64,000 nucleotides of DNA from Rhexocercosporidium sp. MPI-PUGE-AT-0058 (Eukaryota; Ascomycota; Leotiomycetes; Helotiales), in assembly GCA_020746875.1 (NCBI GenBank), contig JAGTJL010000009.1, positions 2,418,001-2,482,000 of the forward strand. The letters run 5' to 3'. The notes beneath the pieces were generated by a model. That model ran no database searches and was not told the DNA's origin. It worked only from the letters and a program-made list of their open reading frames with translations. Below, piece after piece: positions 1 through 11,221 of this stretch. The position numbers and the translations under genes are program-made. Position 1 is the stretch's first letter. Each line of letters begins with the position of its first letter.

Positions 1-776
1 CCATCTGGCGCTATCGACTCCGATTCATCAAGCATTCTCAAAACAAAGACTCAAGCGTCAACTTTCCTTACTGTAACATCTTCAAATGCACAAACCACAT
101 CTCTTTCTCCTTCCTTTCAACGTCTCTCGGCTGTAGGATCCTTCACACAAGAAGCCGATAGCCTTCCCACAGCTGGAATAGCAAATCTTGGAAGCGGTAC
201 CACAGGTTCCAATGCAGGCACTCTTTCTGGGGGCACTGATGTCGATGGGAACCCGATCAACCCCAACGGCATCACAGCTTCCCAAGACAAAATACAAGCA
301 AGTAAATCCACTGTCGTAATCAGCGCCGTTGCTATTGGCGGTACGTTCTCATCCTATCTAATTCTTTGACATTAGCTAATTTGAAAGCAGTTGGCTCGAT
401 CGCTCTGTTCGTCGGAGTTGTCTTCCTCATTCGCCGTATCATGCGTAAACGTCGTGTAGGAAAGGCAGAGTCTCCACCCAGCTCGCCACTTCTCACTCCT
501 ATTGATTCGCCTATGCCTCTATCCATTGCTCGCAATATGAGCCAACGCTCAGACGGCAACGACTTCTGGAGTTTCAGCAACGGAAACACTATTGCTGGAC
601 CAAGAGGCGAGAAAGCTGGCGATGAATACAGAGGGGTACCGCCTTTGAGCCCCCTACCTACCGCGGCAACAAACTACAGTGGAAATAACCCCAACGAATT
701 TGCAGGCTTCAAGCTTTTCCCAAGTCCTAGCAAAGGAGTTGCGGCGGGGAAGACGCAAGTGCCAAGAGACTTTTAG
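1..776 (+). CDS. 3' part of a single-pass membrane protein with Ser/Thr-rich ectodomain
   Basis: The gene begins before the window. Two exons are visible: up to 340, and 391-776, separated by a 50-nt intron (GTACGT donor, TTAGCTAAT branch region, GCAG acceptor). The first exon is open in one frame from base 1 and codes a Ser/Thr/Gly-rich stretch typical of an O-glycosylated ectodomain. The splice rebuilds one hydrophobic helix (VVISAVAIGVGSIALFVGVV) followed at once by a basic stop-transfer cluster (RRIMRKRR). The cytoplasmic tail is about 105 residues, rich in Ser and Pro. This layout resembles fungal wall-stress or mucin-like surface proteins, but any WSC or cysteine domain would lie upstream of the window. 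The function is therefore not assigned. The stop is at 774-776. Confidence 0.75.
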
Positions 777-1509
777 GTTGAGGGTGGAGGACGGAGAGAG
801 GATATGGTGGTAAGCAAGCGAAACTACGACATACGGGAATTTCGTTTGTACCAGAGAGGTAGCAGGTAGTGATAATATATGTATCCTCTCTCCTGCATGT
901 TCTTCGTCAAATTGTGCATTGCCGAATAGACCTTTTCTCTTCATATATATTTGGAAACACTCGTCTCTGGGTATTCTTTGACTCAGGGAAGCCAGTTATT
1001 TTCGCCGCAAGAATAATGAACGCATCGTCTACTAAAATCAACTGGAACAGGACCAAGACGCATTACAAATTCATGGTAGATGTCTGAGATAAAGTGAAAG
1101 TAGAGAGCAATAAGGACCAAGGCAACGTCCGATGGATATTGGTAACCTTGATAATCATCGCCTAAATCCGAAATGGATTTCAGACACTGCTACATTTAGA
1201 CGAAGCTCCACTAGGACTCACCAAATACTTCGTAAACGTTTAGCCCACCGATTTCAACCACCAATCAAAGTTGATTGGATCCTAACAGTGTGTAAGGATT
1301 GCAGGTCAAAGGTCAAAGATATGGAAAAGTGGATAATGCGGCCAGATCTTGCGATGTTCACAATGACGTAGTATCCACTCTTCCCACTCAATTAGTAAGA
1401 CATTCAATATAAAGTAACTGTCAATGATCAACCTAGTTCAATTCCTCCCCATATCTCGCCAAAGAACTCAAGCATTGCAAGAACTTGCAGAAAACATCAA
1501 GAGAGCAAA
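777..1509. other. Intergenic region, nothing recognised
   Basis: Between the membrane-protein gene and the reductase gene, short open frames show no domain or credible splice structure. The last part must hold the promoter and 5' leader of the gene starting at 1510. I see no clear TATA box. Confidence 0.5.
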
Positions 1510-2445
1510 ATGCTCGCCCTCACAAGCTGCACCGGCAAACTAGGCAAAGCCACCCTCGACGCCATCATCGAACACAACCTCATCCCCCTCACCAACCTCA
1601 TAATCTGCACCTCATCCAACATCAACGATTCCAGATGGTCCATACTCAAGTCCAAAGGCGTGCAAGTCCGCTCTTTCAACTTTGACACCCCGTCACCCAC
1701 CGCTTTCAAAGACTGCACCTCCCTCTATCTAATCTCCACCCCCAATATCTCCCTAGATTTCAACAACGCTCCTCCCGGGTCCGGTCGAGAGAAAGCTCAC
1801 ATCGGCGCCATCGAAGCTGCGCTTGAAGCAGGCGTTACTAGGTTCTTCTATACGAGTTTGGCTTTTGGAGGAGACTCTGGTGCGGGCGTTATGAGGGCTC
1901 ACTTACGTACTGAGGAGTTCTTGAGAGGATTGCAGGAGAGAGAGGGAGTGAAAGTTACGGTTGTGAGAGAGGGGTTGTATAATGAGAGCTGGCCGCTTTA
2001 TCTGGGGTATTTTGACCCCAAGGGTGATGAGAGGGGCGAGGTGCTTCTTGCTGGTGATGGGAAGATTAGCTGGACGGCGATTAGGGATTTGGGTCTTGCG
2101 AGTGCGTTGGTGTTGGCGGAGAAGACGGGGAGGTTTGAAGGGAAGACGTTTTATCTTTCGAGGAGGGAGGGAGCTAGGAGCTTGAGTGAGATTGCGAGGT
2201 TGGTTGGGCAGGAGAGGGGGAGGGAGATTAAGGTGAGGATTGTGGGAAGGGAGGAATATGTGGAGAGTTATGTTAAGAGGGGTTTGGAGAGGCCGTCGGT
2301 GGAATGGTGGTCTTCTACTTATGGCGCGTTGGAGAGGGGCGAGTGCTTGATTGATGATCCGACTTTGGATGAGTTGTTGGCTAATAATGGAATTACGCCA
2401 ACGACGGTTGAGAGTACTGTCAAGGAGATGCTGAAGCAAGACTAG
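1510..2445 (+). CDS. NmrA-like / atypical short-chain NAD(P)-binding reductase
   Basis: This is a single-exon gene of 311 residues, a normal length for NmrA-like and QOR2-type quinone reductase proteins. The N-terminus gives a beta strand and a glycine-containing nucleotide loop (TSCTGKLGKATLDAI, about residues 5-19), a variant of the family's GxTGxxG motif. Next come an acidic/Asp-containing second strand, a central FFYTSLAFGGDS segment after an Ala-rich helix, and a VTVVREGLYNESW stretch like the substrate-side loop of the family. The usual Rossmann Tyr-x-x-x-Lys pair is absent, as expected for atypical SDRs. Such proteins either reduce quinones or small carbonyls with NADPH or act as redox-sensing regulators. 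The sequence does not decide between these. Codon use changes after about 1850, from C-rich to G-rich third positions, without breaking the frame. Confidence 0.8.
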   Translation: MLALTSCTGKLGKATLDAIIEHNLIPLTNLIICTSSNINDSRWSILKSKGVQVRSFNFDTPSPTAFKDCTSLYLISTPNISLDFNNAPPGSGREKAHIGAIEAALEAGVTRFFYTSLAFGGDSGAGVMRAHLRTEEFLRGLQEREGVKVTVVREGLYNESWPLYLGYFDPKGDERGEVLLAGDGKISWTAIRDLGLASALVLAEKTGRFEGKTFYLSRREGARSLSEIARLVGQERGREIKVRIVGREEYVESYVKRGLERPSVEWWSSTYGALERGECLIDDPTLDELLANNGITPTTVESTVKEMLKQD

Positions 2446-2610
2446 ACGCGGCTCAGGATGTGGAGATCGAAGTTTGGGAACCCACGCGAAATGAAGTATA
2501 GAATATAGTTTGCCTCTGAAAGAAAGCACCCTCGCCCCGATCCTGACTGCATCCGCCTGAGTGTATTTCGTACTCCTTATGATCATCAGTCCACAAATAA
2601 TATCTTCTCA

Positions 2611-4968
2611 TCACCTTATGTTAGTGCCGAACAAAGCAAATACTCGCTGCCACCTGCGACCCTCTCCTGCATCTGCCTTGGCAGGATCTTCCTCCAATAC
2701 TTTGACTCCATACTGCTGGATACAACATGTAAAGGCTTTGTTCCTCGGCTTTAGGGCACCGTCTTCTTTGTTATTGAGAGACACACCTGGAGGAGATGTG
2801 TCACTCGCTTTGTTTCTAACAGAGTTTGCAGCATTGCCCTTTGATGACTTGGATACGGACACCTCATTTTCCGAATCACTATCCAGATCAGGTTGCTGTC
2901 CGATATTCCCAGCAAAAGATGTCGTTGACGATTCGAAGGAAGAGGGAGGTAGGATAGGGGTTTTTTTGGATCGTACTCGTAAAATTTCAGATTTTTGCTC
3001 CTCAAGATCTCCCCATAATTTGAAAAGTTGTTCCCTGAGACGAGCTAATAGATCTGAATCTTTGCGAAGACTGGGTCAAGTTAGCATAATTTTGACCATG
3101 CGATAGAAGTACCAACTCGGCTGCATCATCATCCAAGCCCAGCAACCCCTGTGCTGATGAGTTGTCCACAAGAAGCCAGAGTCGCTTTTTGGGAGTCTTG
3201 GAATTGGTGTTGGAGCTTGCGTCCTCGACCTGTAACCAGAATCTCCACTCCCATATCTTCTTGACAAAGCCTTTGCCGTTGCTATAAGATCGCATATCCT
3301 CTTCGATATCTGTATTCTCTCCTCCGCTGTAGTCGGAGAGCATGTCATATTCCGACTCTCGACGCCAAGCAGAGAAGTCCTCAATCCTTTCGGGAGCGTA
3401 GTTGACGATCCGAACATTGGCTCGGTATCTCCGCACTGTGAATGGCGAGGGGTAGCTAGGGCCGCCCTTCCTTACAAGCTTTTCTGGCGCCTCGATCTCT
3501 TTCAGACTTGTAGGAGTCTTATCTGGAAATGAGCAGCATACTGTATGACGTTAGCAGAGTTCTCCCGATTGACAACATGACTTGCTATTCTTGTTGAGAT
3601 CCAATCTCTCGGCCTCCTTTGCCTCTGATGCAGTACCTTTCTTTTCCCCTGCTGCCCGTCTCTCCTTTCGACGCTGTTTGGAATTGGGTTTTGATGATCC
3701 TTCGTCCTCTACCTTTCGCTTGTTTCCCAGGCCATCATCTTCGCGCAGAATTTCCTTCTTCTGAGCTTCATGTTTGTTCCAATAGTCAAGTCTACGCCGC
3801 ACACCATCTTTCCACCTAACATCGTTTGCTTGCGGATCTGCCATTGTCTCCATTATCTGCACTTGAACTTTGCCGTCAAACCTCTGCCGGTCTCCTCGAA
3901 GATATCCCTCAAGCAGCCCACCCATCTTGCCATATCTAATCTGCACGTTTGACAATAGCACCCACTGCTTCACCTTGACATACTCGCGCACGAAAGTTGC
4001 ATGCTCATCATACAGACTGAGCTGAATGGACCTCTTTCCAAACGGACCCGGCCAATCTTTTGTGTCTTTACCACGAGATTTGGTGTAACCATACTCATCG
4101 CCGTCTCGACCTTCAGATGGAGCACCAGCTCCGCTCCAGGTATTGTTGAAAAAATCAGAGTTTTCAGTATAGTCGGAAAGGTATAGAGTCATGACATTCA
4201 TTGCGTCGTGTAACTTGATAACCTGTCCAAGGATATTGTAGAATCCTTCAGGCTTGACATCTTTCAAGAGACTGAATTTGTCCTTGACTTTCATAGCCTG
4301 AGCACTTTTTTCATGAAACTCATGGTCTGAAGGAAGATTAATCTCGCTGGCATGGGTTTTCGCCCAGATGACATAATTGGTTTCTGCGAGGCCTGGTGGT
4401 TTGAATCTGCATGGTGGGAAGGACTGCCACAGAGCTTTGGGCGACGTCAATGGTGCACGAGGAATATCGGAAGCTGGTAAGACGTGGCATTCAGTTCCGA
4501 AGCTTGCGAGCAAAGAAATAGCCCCTGACCACATTTGGGCCTGATTATGTTAATAAAAGAGACTTTCACAGAACCACAGAACGCCAAGTGCTTACTTTGA
4601 CATTGCGAAGGAGAACGACATCGCCAGGGCCAGATATCCTTGGCATTTTCTCCATATCCCAAAATATGGAAGCCTCGATTCCGTGACCTTCATTCTGGAT
4701 CGAGCGATCAATCAACTCTATAGTGCATTTGGGGTCTATTTCATATGTTAGCTGAGCTTGAAAAGTCGACTTCAAATGTGTTGGACGTACTTGTGCCCCT
4801 TGATTCCCTTGGTGGCATGAAGTCTTTCACAAACCCGATTACGCTGACAGCTACTTTAGCCATGATTTGTTCGTTTGGGAGGCTTCGGATATCTGCAATC
4901 GTCTTGAACCCTGGCGGAAGCGCTAGGGTTTGGGGAGAGTCTAGAGTGCTCATCTTTGATTCAATCAA
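2611..4968 (-). CDS. pot1: Protection of telomeres protein Pot1
   Basis: The model has five exons on the minus strand: 4791-4968, 4596-4735, 3586-4540, 3117-3540 and 2611-3070, giving 718 residues. The first OB fold (Telo_bind) is visible at the N-terminus (SVIGFVKDFMPPRESRGT joined to CTIELIDRSIQNEGHGIEA, then FWDMEKMPRISGPGDVVLL). The second OB fold follows around residues 150-360 (EGFYNILGQVIKLHDAMNVM, QLSLYDEHATFVREYVK, WVLLSNVQIRYGKMGGLLEG). A lysine-rich linker and a C-terminal domain follow (YPSPFTVRRYRANVRIVNYA, WRFWLQVEDAS, RLREQLFKLWGDLEE, KAFTCCIQQYGVKV). Pot1 binds the single-stranded G-rich telomere overhang in the shelterin complex. All splices keep frame; intron 3 needs a GC donor and intron 4 uses GTTGGT. 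An in-frame ATG five codons downstream (4953) is an equally possible start. Confidence 0.93.
3541..3585 (-). other. pot1: GC-AG intron in pot1 (intron 3)
   Basis: On the minus strand this 45-nt intron starts GCAAGT, the consensus for GC donors, holds a TGCTAACG branch site and ends ATACAG. Splicing here joins AACAAGAATA to TATGCTGC and gives a continuous frame reading NKNICCSFPDKTPTSLKEI, which is Pot1-like. The only nearby GT (GTCATG, two codons on) gives an immediate stop with the same acceptor. Confidence 0.75.
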
Positions 4969-5356
4969 CGACTTTAGGTGAAGGGTGATGGCAGAGTCTA
5001 TGGGAGAGATCTAATGAGAGAAGGAGCCTTCACAGCGAACAAATTGCTTCTGCATTCATCTTCGGAATAGCCTCCCTTCTCTTTGACCTGGCCTGGAAGA
5101 CGCGACTGTTTGTTTGGCTGAGACGCGACGACGCTAAAAAGCTACCCCACTTAGTCAGCTAGCCCGCGTCACGTGATGGCTACTCTTTCACATCGTTATT
5201 GCTTGTGAGCTCTTCAGCCAAATCCCACTTCAACTTCCTCTGCCCTCCCACCGTCCTCAACTCCACAACAACTTCTACCAGGACTTGATCAACTGCGATT
5301 GATCGTCCTACTCCCATACTTGAAGATACCCAAATCGCATATCGTCAACCGCAAAT
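4969..5356. promoter_or_regulatory. Shared divergent promoter of pot1 and importin alpha
   Basis: The 388 bases separate two start codons that point away from each other, so both promoters must lie here. The importin side carries a pyrimidine-rich tract (about 5225-5280, CCCTCCCACCGTCC and neighbours), usual before highly expressed filamentous-fungal genes. TCACGTGATG at 5169 is an E-box-like CACGTG palindrome. No TATA box is evident on either side. Confidence 0.6.
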
Positions 5357-7347
5357 ATGGCTGAACGCTACATCCCAGAGCATCGGCGGACAACCTTCAA
5401 GGCAAAGAATACCTTCAAGCCTGAAGAGTTGAGACGCCGCCGTGAAGAGCAACAAGTCGAGATCCGCAAGGCCAAGCGCGAGGAGAACTTAGCAAAGAGA
5501 AGAGGTATCACTGGCGGAGATGGTTCGCGCCCTGGGGCTTCTCTAGGCGCCGAGCCAGACAGCGACGACGATACCGCTCCCACCGAGAGCCAGGTAAGTT
5601 GGTAGCACACCTTGTCATATTCTGCGCAGGGCAGTACATCAGTCTTCCAAGCTGGCTATACGTACATAGCACAGTCGTACCTTGGGGTTTGGCCGCCCTC
5701 GCCGTCGTCCTCTGTTTACCCCCCAGTGGGGTAGCCGCGAAATAATATTTTTCGCTTGTGTTGATGGGCAGGCGGTGATGGTCCACTCTTCACAGAACCC
5801 CAGGAAGACCATTTCCCCGCATTATGTCTTATGGCTGTCATCCTGGTAACCTTGCTAATTAGTTTTACGATGTAGTTGAACGAGGACCTTCCCCAAATGG
5901 TCGCCGGCGTTTTCTCCGAACAAATCGATCTTCAAATCCAAGCTACTACGAAGTTCCGAAAGCTACTCTCCAAAGAGCGTAACCCACCTATCGAGGAAGT
6001 CATCAAGACAGGAGTTGTCAGCCGATTCGTTACCTTCCTCCGATCCCCCCATACCCTAGTACAATTCGAGGCTGCTTGGGCTCTTACCAACATTGCCTCT
6101 GGATCAGCGCAACAAACACAGGTTGTCATTGAGGCTGGAGCTGTTCCCATATTTGTGGAGCTGCTTGGCAGTCACGAACCTGATGTCAGAGAGCAGGCTG
6201 TTTGGGCTTTGGGAAATATTGCTGGTGATAGCCCTTCATGCCGAGACTATGTCCTCAGCTGCGGTGCCCTCAAGCCACTCCTGAACCTGCTGGGCGACAG
6301 CCGAAAGCTGAGCATGCTCCGTAATGCTACCTGGACCCTCAGCAACTTCTGCCGTGGCAAGACCCCGCAGCCAGACTGGAACACCGTGAGAATCTCGGTC
6401 CCCATTTCTAGATAATAAGCTTACACTTTCAGCAGATCTTGCCTGCACTTCCCGTTTTGGCTAAGCTCGTATATTCCCTGGATGATGAGGTCTTGATCGA
6501 TGCTTGCTGGGCCATTTCTTACCTTTCGGATGGCGCGAACGACAAGATCCAGGCCGTCATTGAAGCCGGCATTCCTCGTCGCCTCGTAGAGCTGCTCATG
6601 CACGCATCCACCTCCGTCCAAACCCCCGCCCTTCGTTCCGTCGGCAACATCGTTACTGGCGATGATGTTCAGACTCAGGTCATCATCAACTGCGGCGCTC
6701 TTCCTGCTCTCCTGTCGCTCCTGAGCTCCGGTAAGGATGGAATTCGCAAGGAGGCATGCTGGACCATTTCGAACGTCACCGCTGGCAATTCTACCCAGAT
6801 CCAAGCAGTGATTGATGCCAACATCATCCCGCCCCTCATTCACCTCTTGTCCAATGGAGACCTGAAGACTCGCAAGGAGGCATGCTGGGCTATTTCGAAT
6901 GCCACATCTGGTGGACTTCAAAAGCCAGAGCAAATCCGCTATCTCGTCAATCAAGGATGCATCAAGCCATTGTGCGACCTTCTTGCTTGCCCAGACAACA
7001 AGATTATTCAAGTGGCCCTCGATGGTCTAGAGAACATCCTGAAGGTCGGCGAGATGGACAAGGATGCTGCTGGAGAAGGACAAGAAAGTATCAACCGATA
7101 TGCTCTGTTTATTGAGGAGTGCCAGGGCATGGAGAAGATCCACGATTGTCAAACAAACGCCAACGAGGAGATCTACATGAAGGCTTACAACATGATTGAG
7201 AAGTACTTCTCAGATGAGGATGACGTTGCTGAGGTCGAAGAGGGAACTACCAAGGCAGACGGAACTTTCGGTTTCGGTACAAACGCTGCTCCCCAGGGTG
7301 CTGGCTTCAGCTTCGCCAGTCCCAACGGTGATTCGATGGATATGTAA
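5357..7347 (+). CDS. srp1: Importin subunit alpha (karyopherin alpha, Srp1/Kap60)
   Basis: The exons are 5357-5593, 5876-6385 and 6433-7347, giving 553 residues, the family's standard length. The N-terminus is an importin-beta-binding domain ([20 protein letters not shown] then a [12 protein letters not shown] basic block). About ten armadillo repeats follow with the expected Trp-Asn binding-groove pairs ([60 protein letters not shown]). The acidic C-terminus is where the export receptor Cse1 docks. The protein carries classical NLS cargo to importin beta and through the nuclear pore. The first intron is unusually long here (282 nt, GTAAGT to GTAG); the second is 47 nt and ends in tandem acceptors (CAGCAG). 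It is divergent from pot1. Confidence 0.96.
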
Positions 7348-8060
7348 GCTTGCACTACAAGCTTCGTATCTCCTCTGGCATGCTTCAGTATGCTTTGTCC
7401 CCCTTTGCGTCAGCACACCATACAAATTCTAATTTGAATTGCCGAACACTCGAAGTCGATTCACGGCATTTCCATATTTCATCGCCACCGCCCCAGTTTT
7501 CTTCATCACGAACACCCCCCCTGCGAAAAGGCGCCCCTTGCGGATGTGACCAACGATTAGCGAAAGATTCACCATCATGTATTTCCCTTATGTTCACCAC
7601 ACCCCTGGCACATCATACTGGCGTTGTTTTCTGAGAATTTTGATTTGCAATGCGAGACACGGTAGCTTTAAAGCTCCTAATCTCATGAGATGAGTATCCA
7701 CGTTATGGTGCTTGAGTTTGAGCGAGGTCGCTTCAAAGCGCCTGCTCTGAATGATGTGGACGATGATGATGGAGAGATGGTGGGTGAGGTGCACATGGTA
7801 ATGACTGTGTTACTGAGATTTCCAACCAACCAAAGAGAAAATCAATTCCCACCAATCGCTTCTTCTCAATTTGATGTGGCACCACATGCGTGTACATTGT
7901 CACATGGTTCTGTGATAGGCCCATTACCAAGCCTCATTGTGAGTCTGCCTCACCAGCTTATCAGGGCCAGGCACACTTCTATATGAGTGATCATTCCCCA
8001 GGAATTTTTTTGTTGTCGAAGACCGAACTGCTAGCAATCGCAATCATCCGTCCACTAACC
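7348..8060. other. Intergenic region, nothing recognised
   Basis: This holds the 3' region of importin alpha and the upstream region of the kinase-like locus. Small open frames here lack domains and overlap on both strands, so none is called. Confidence 0.45.
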
Positions 8061-10639
8061 ATGGAGGTCGTTGGGGCAATTGTTAGTATCGTAACATTGA
8101 CAAAGCTTGCCGTAGATGGTGTGAAGCTCGCAAAGACATTATACAAAGCTCCAGATGATCTGGTTGCCCTGCAGGTAGGCTCGCTCCTCGCCCGAACTCA
8201 CGTTTGTAATCACAGGACGTCGATTGATCTTTAGCAGGGCCAGCTTGAGTATTTCAACGCCATTCTTTCCGAAATTGAGAAGAGCTATAGCTACGATTCG
8301 GGACTGATAAATACGACTCTGGGAAGGGCGAGACTCACGATCGAACAGATCCATCAGCTCATTGACTTGAAGCTACTGAAGACTAACGGAAGTACATCGA
8401 GGACACGGCGAAGAGCATGGGCTAGACACAAGTCCAAAATCCACACGCTTCGTGATGCATTGAAAGAGTGTCGTGAGAATTTGATGGCTGCGTTAAGTGC
8501 AAATAGCTCGTATGTATATCACCAAATGCCCGGAGCAAAATATCTCGAGACAAAACAAATGTTAAGAGTCTTCCCAATGTCCACACAGTTCTGATGAGCG
8601 TAACCAATATCATTTTCTCACCGCGCCGAGGCAAATATCTCATTCATAACTCAAGGAATTGACGAGTCTCAACAATCCGCGGCTACGATTGCGGAACGCC
8701 TTACCGAAATTCAGCAATCTCTGGCTGCAACACGGAGTGTCATCCAAGCGCAATCCGAGACTTTTCATCATATTCTACATTCTGTGTCATCAACTGCCTG
8801 CCCGGTCAAGGACAAAATAGGACCAAATCAGATGCTCGCATATCCAGCATCTGGAGGCTTTCTGCATCCCCGGTCGGTCCAACAGAGCTGCCAAACAATA
8901 TTTGGTTTCCAGCAGCAGAGAATCCACCAGCGATCAGCATTATAAATGGTCGATCAAACCAAAGAGGGGAATCTAGGCAAGAACTCGCTTTTCGTACTGC
9001 TTTGCGTCCAACTCCCGCGAGTGTGTTTGAGCTGTCTAGGAATTTCTTTCCCGAACTTTACACTGTTCTAGAAGGCCCTCTCAACATACGATTGCATGCA
9101 TACTCTGCACATGAAGTGTGCTCCACAGATCTCTCTAGGACGAACTGTTATGGCGTGTTTCTTCTAAGAGCCCAGCGCCAGTGGCAGAGACTCACTATAT
9201 CCGTCCAAATCAGTTGCAATTCCCGCTTCTGGAATTACACCAAACTGTCTCGATCTAAGCCAAACTACATCTCTAATAATTACCATTTGCCTCGTTGCCT
9301 CCAAGCACAAACTGCAGATCTGCTCACGGAGGTCCAAGACTTGACTGACGATACGCATCTATCTTTGGCCGTGACAGAAGATATTCATGGCCATCCAAGT
9401 GTATCCTGGAGCCGTGGCCAAACAGCTCCTTGCCAGCATCAAACCATCTTTGCCACCGAGGAAGTTTTGGCCTTGCTGGATGACTTGGGATGTGAGCGTG
9501 TTTTCGAAAACGACATTACCCAGATAGCCATGCTCCAAGCCCCAGAGTGCTTCTCAACAAGCGTCAATGGCTGCCTCCTCCACACGAATACAAAGTTTTT
9601 GGTCTGCCCGGTGAATGTTCGCTCTACAACATTCAGCTCCTGCATTGTCTGTCCGGCTTTGAGCAGATCGCCGATTTTGCTGGCGTTATTCTTGACTCCC
9701 AGGGCAAGCAACTGAAGGGGTTTCTGAGGATCTTCCTGTCAGAGGTTGGATGTTTGGCATCATCTCAAAGTCGATATTGGATGGACAAGCAGTACCATGG
9801 ATGCGACGCGAGCGGTGGGCCAAACAGATTGTTGAAGCTGTTAGCCACATCCATTCCAAAAGCTTCGTTGTTGGAACTCTGGGTGACCTTGGCGCAATCC
9901 CAATTACAATAGACCACGAGGATCGTGCTCTGATCTGGAAATTCAGAAATAAGACTTGGTCAGACCCAAGTCTGCCAGGACGTCTCCCACCAGAGTACTT
10001 GCAACGAGTATATCAGAGCCCCGATGGACGAATCTTTGGCTCCCGAGGTGAACTCATGGACGTCACACCACGATGTGATATATTTCAGCTCGGTATGGCT
10101 CTTTGGCTCATCGCATCCAACCAGCTGCCCTTGAATGGCTTGCATTTCGTCAAGAACACAAGTCTAAATGTTTCAACTTCTTTTTGCGACCAATCGAACA
10201 TCATTGCCCTACCGCCTCTCTCTGACGAGGTACCACAATATTACAAAGACATCATAGCCGCATGCCGATCCGTTGATCCAAACTCACGTCCAACCGCCAG
10301 AAAATTGCAGAAAATGTTTCCTCGTATCAGTCATACTCCTTGAGAGCTCCAGTCCGCATCCAGCATCGCTCCTCTTCAAAAGTTCATTCGTAATTTCCCC
10401 CAAGTCTCAATATGCTGCGATATCTGCCGCATCGAGAAAATGGAACTATTTTCCACTGCGATTTATGCCTGAATGGCGATTTCGATAGCTGCATGACGTG
10501 TTTCGGAGATGGTATTCACTGTCACGATAATACGCATTTCTTGGTTGAGATGACGACAAAGCATGGAGTATTGATGGCTGTCAACAACTATCATTCGTAC
10601 ATGAAAGATGAAGGTCAGCGAGACATCATCCACCTTTGA
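8061..10639 (+). pseudogene. Frame-broken kinase-like gene: fungal N-terminal helical domain, pseudokinase, ZZ zinc finger
   Basis: The locus opens with a good start (MEVVGAIVSIVTLTKLAVDG), typical of the fungal N-terminal domain found on NLR-like and kinase-like proteins, and an intron at 8175-8234. A helical segment, a degenerate kinase domain and a ZZ finger (CCDICRIEK, then NGTIFHCDLCLNGDFDSC) follow. The kinase region lacks HRD and DFG motifs (it reads VVGTLGDLG and ALIWKF) but keeps the family's DVTPRCDIFQLGMALWLIAS segment, so it was a pseudokinase. The reading frame cannot be followed: homology passes between frames near 8820, 9541, 9724 and 10440, each explained by one missing base. 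A TGA at 10341-10343 separates kinase and ZZ parts that are otherwise in frame. The region around the second intron (about 8513-8588) is unresolved. A decayed gene or assembly indels in homopolymers (CCCC, AAAA) are both possible. Confidence 0.7.
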
Positions 10640-10714
10640 TATTTACGAGTTTAGACATGGTTCCTTTTGCATGGTTTTCACTGTCTGGGATAGGAACTAC
10701 GTACAAATAACGAC

Positions 10715-11221
10715 TCATGTTTCTAGAAACTCGTTTGCTCTTTTCAATTTCTCAATCCTTCTCGAAAAGCTCCGAGTCATCACCCAAACCGTTCCCACTG
10801 TCGGGATCTCATACCCAACAAGCCTCTCAAGCGACCCTTGCCATCCCCGACACATCCAACCCCTCTCATAAGGATTTGCTCTCTCTAGGACATTTCGTAC
10901 ATCCCTCTCCATATCCTTAATCTTCTCACTGATGTATACACTCCCATCACTCCCATCACTCCCATCACTCCCATCACTCCCATCACTCCCATCACTCCCA
11001 TCACTCCCATCACTCCCATCACTCCCATCACTCCCATCACTCCCATCACTCCCATCACTCCCATCACTCCCATTCCCCTCCACATGCTTTTCTACTGCTA
11101 CTGCTACTGCTACTGCTAAGTTCAACGTCTCATTCTCGCACACCTCCCCAACCCTCCCTCTCAATTCCTCAACACCACAATTAACCACCACCAACCATCC
11201 CTCCACCCCTCCACCCATCAT
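10715..11221 (-). CDS. Possible hypothetical protein containing a Gly-Ser-Asp repeat
   Basis: This open frame of 168 residues starts at the tandem ATG codons near 11221. It has a hydrophobic N-terminal third, an Ala-Val run from a trinucleotide repeat, about fifteen GSD units from the 9-bp minisatellite, and a non-repetitive charged C-terminal third ([20 protein letters not shown] onward) that looks like ordinary protein. It has no introns. The opposite strand of the repeat is also open (Ser-Leu-Pro units), as any 9-bp repeat may be, so openness is weak evidence. It is not recognised as a known family. Confidence 0.35.
   Translation of the reverse strand: MMGGGVEGWLVVVNCGVEELRGRVGEVCENETLNLAVAVAVAVEKHVEGNGSDGSDGSDGSDGSDGSDGSDGSDGSDGSDGSDGSDGSDGSDGSVYISEKIKDMERDVRNVLERANPYERGWMCRGWQGSLERLVGYEIPTVGTVWVMTRSFSRRIEKLKRANEFLET
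10941..11073. repeat. 9-bp minisatellite (CTCCCATCA)n
   Basis: There are about 14.8 perfect tandem copies of CTCCCATCA with no visible substitutions, ending where the sequence becomes CTCCCATTCCCC. The strand asymmetry is strong (C-rich top, G-rich bottom). A short CTACTG/CTGCTA trinucleotide run follows at about 11092-11118. Perfect copies suggest recent expansion and probable length variation between strains. Confidence 0.95.

Noticed and set aside
1903..2586. 227-codon frame antisense to the NmrA-like gene
   Set aside because: Arg/Pro/Leu-rich mirror of a clear coding exon; no start context or domain.
6421..7011. 196-codon open frame antisense to importin alpha
   Set aside because: It mirrors a well-supported armadillo-repeat exon; openness follows from its codon use, and no domain is seen.
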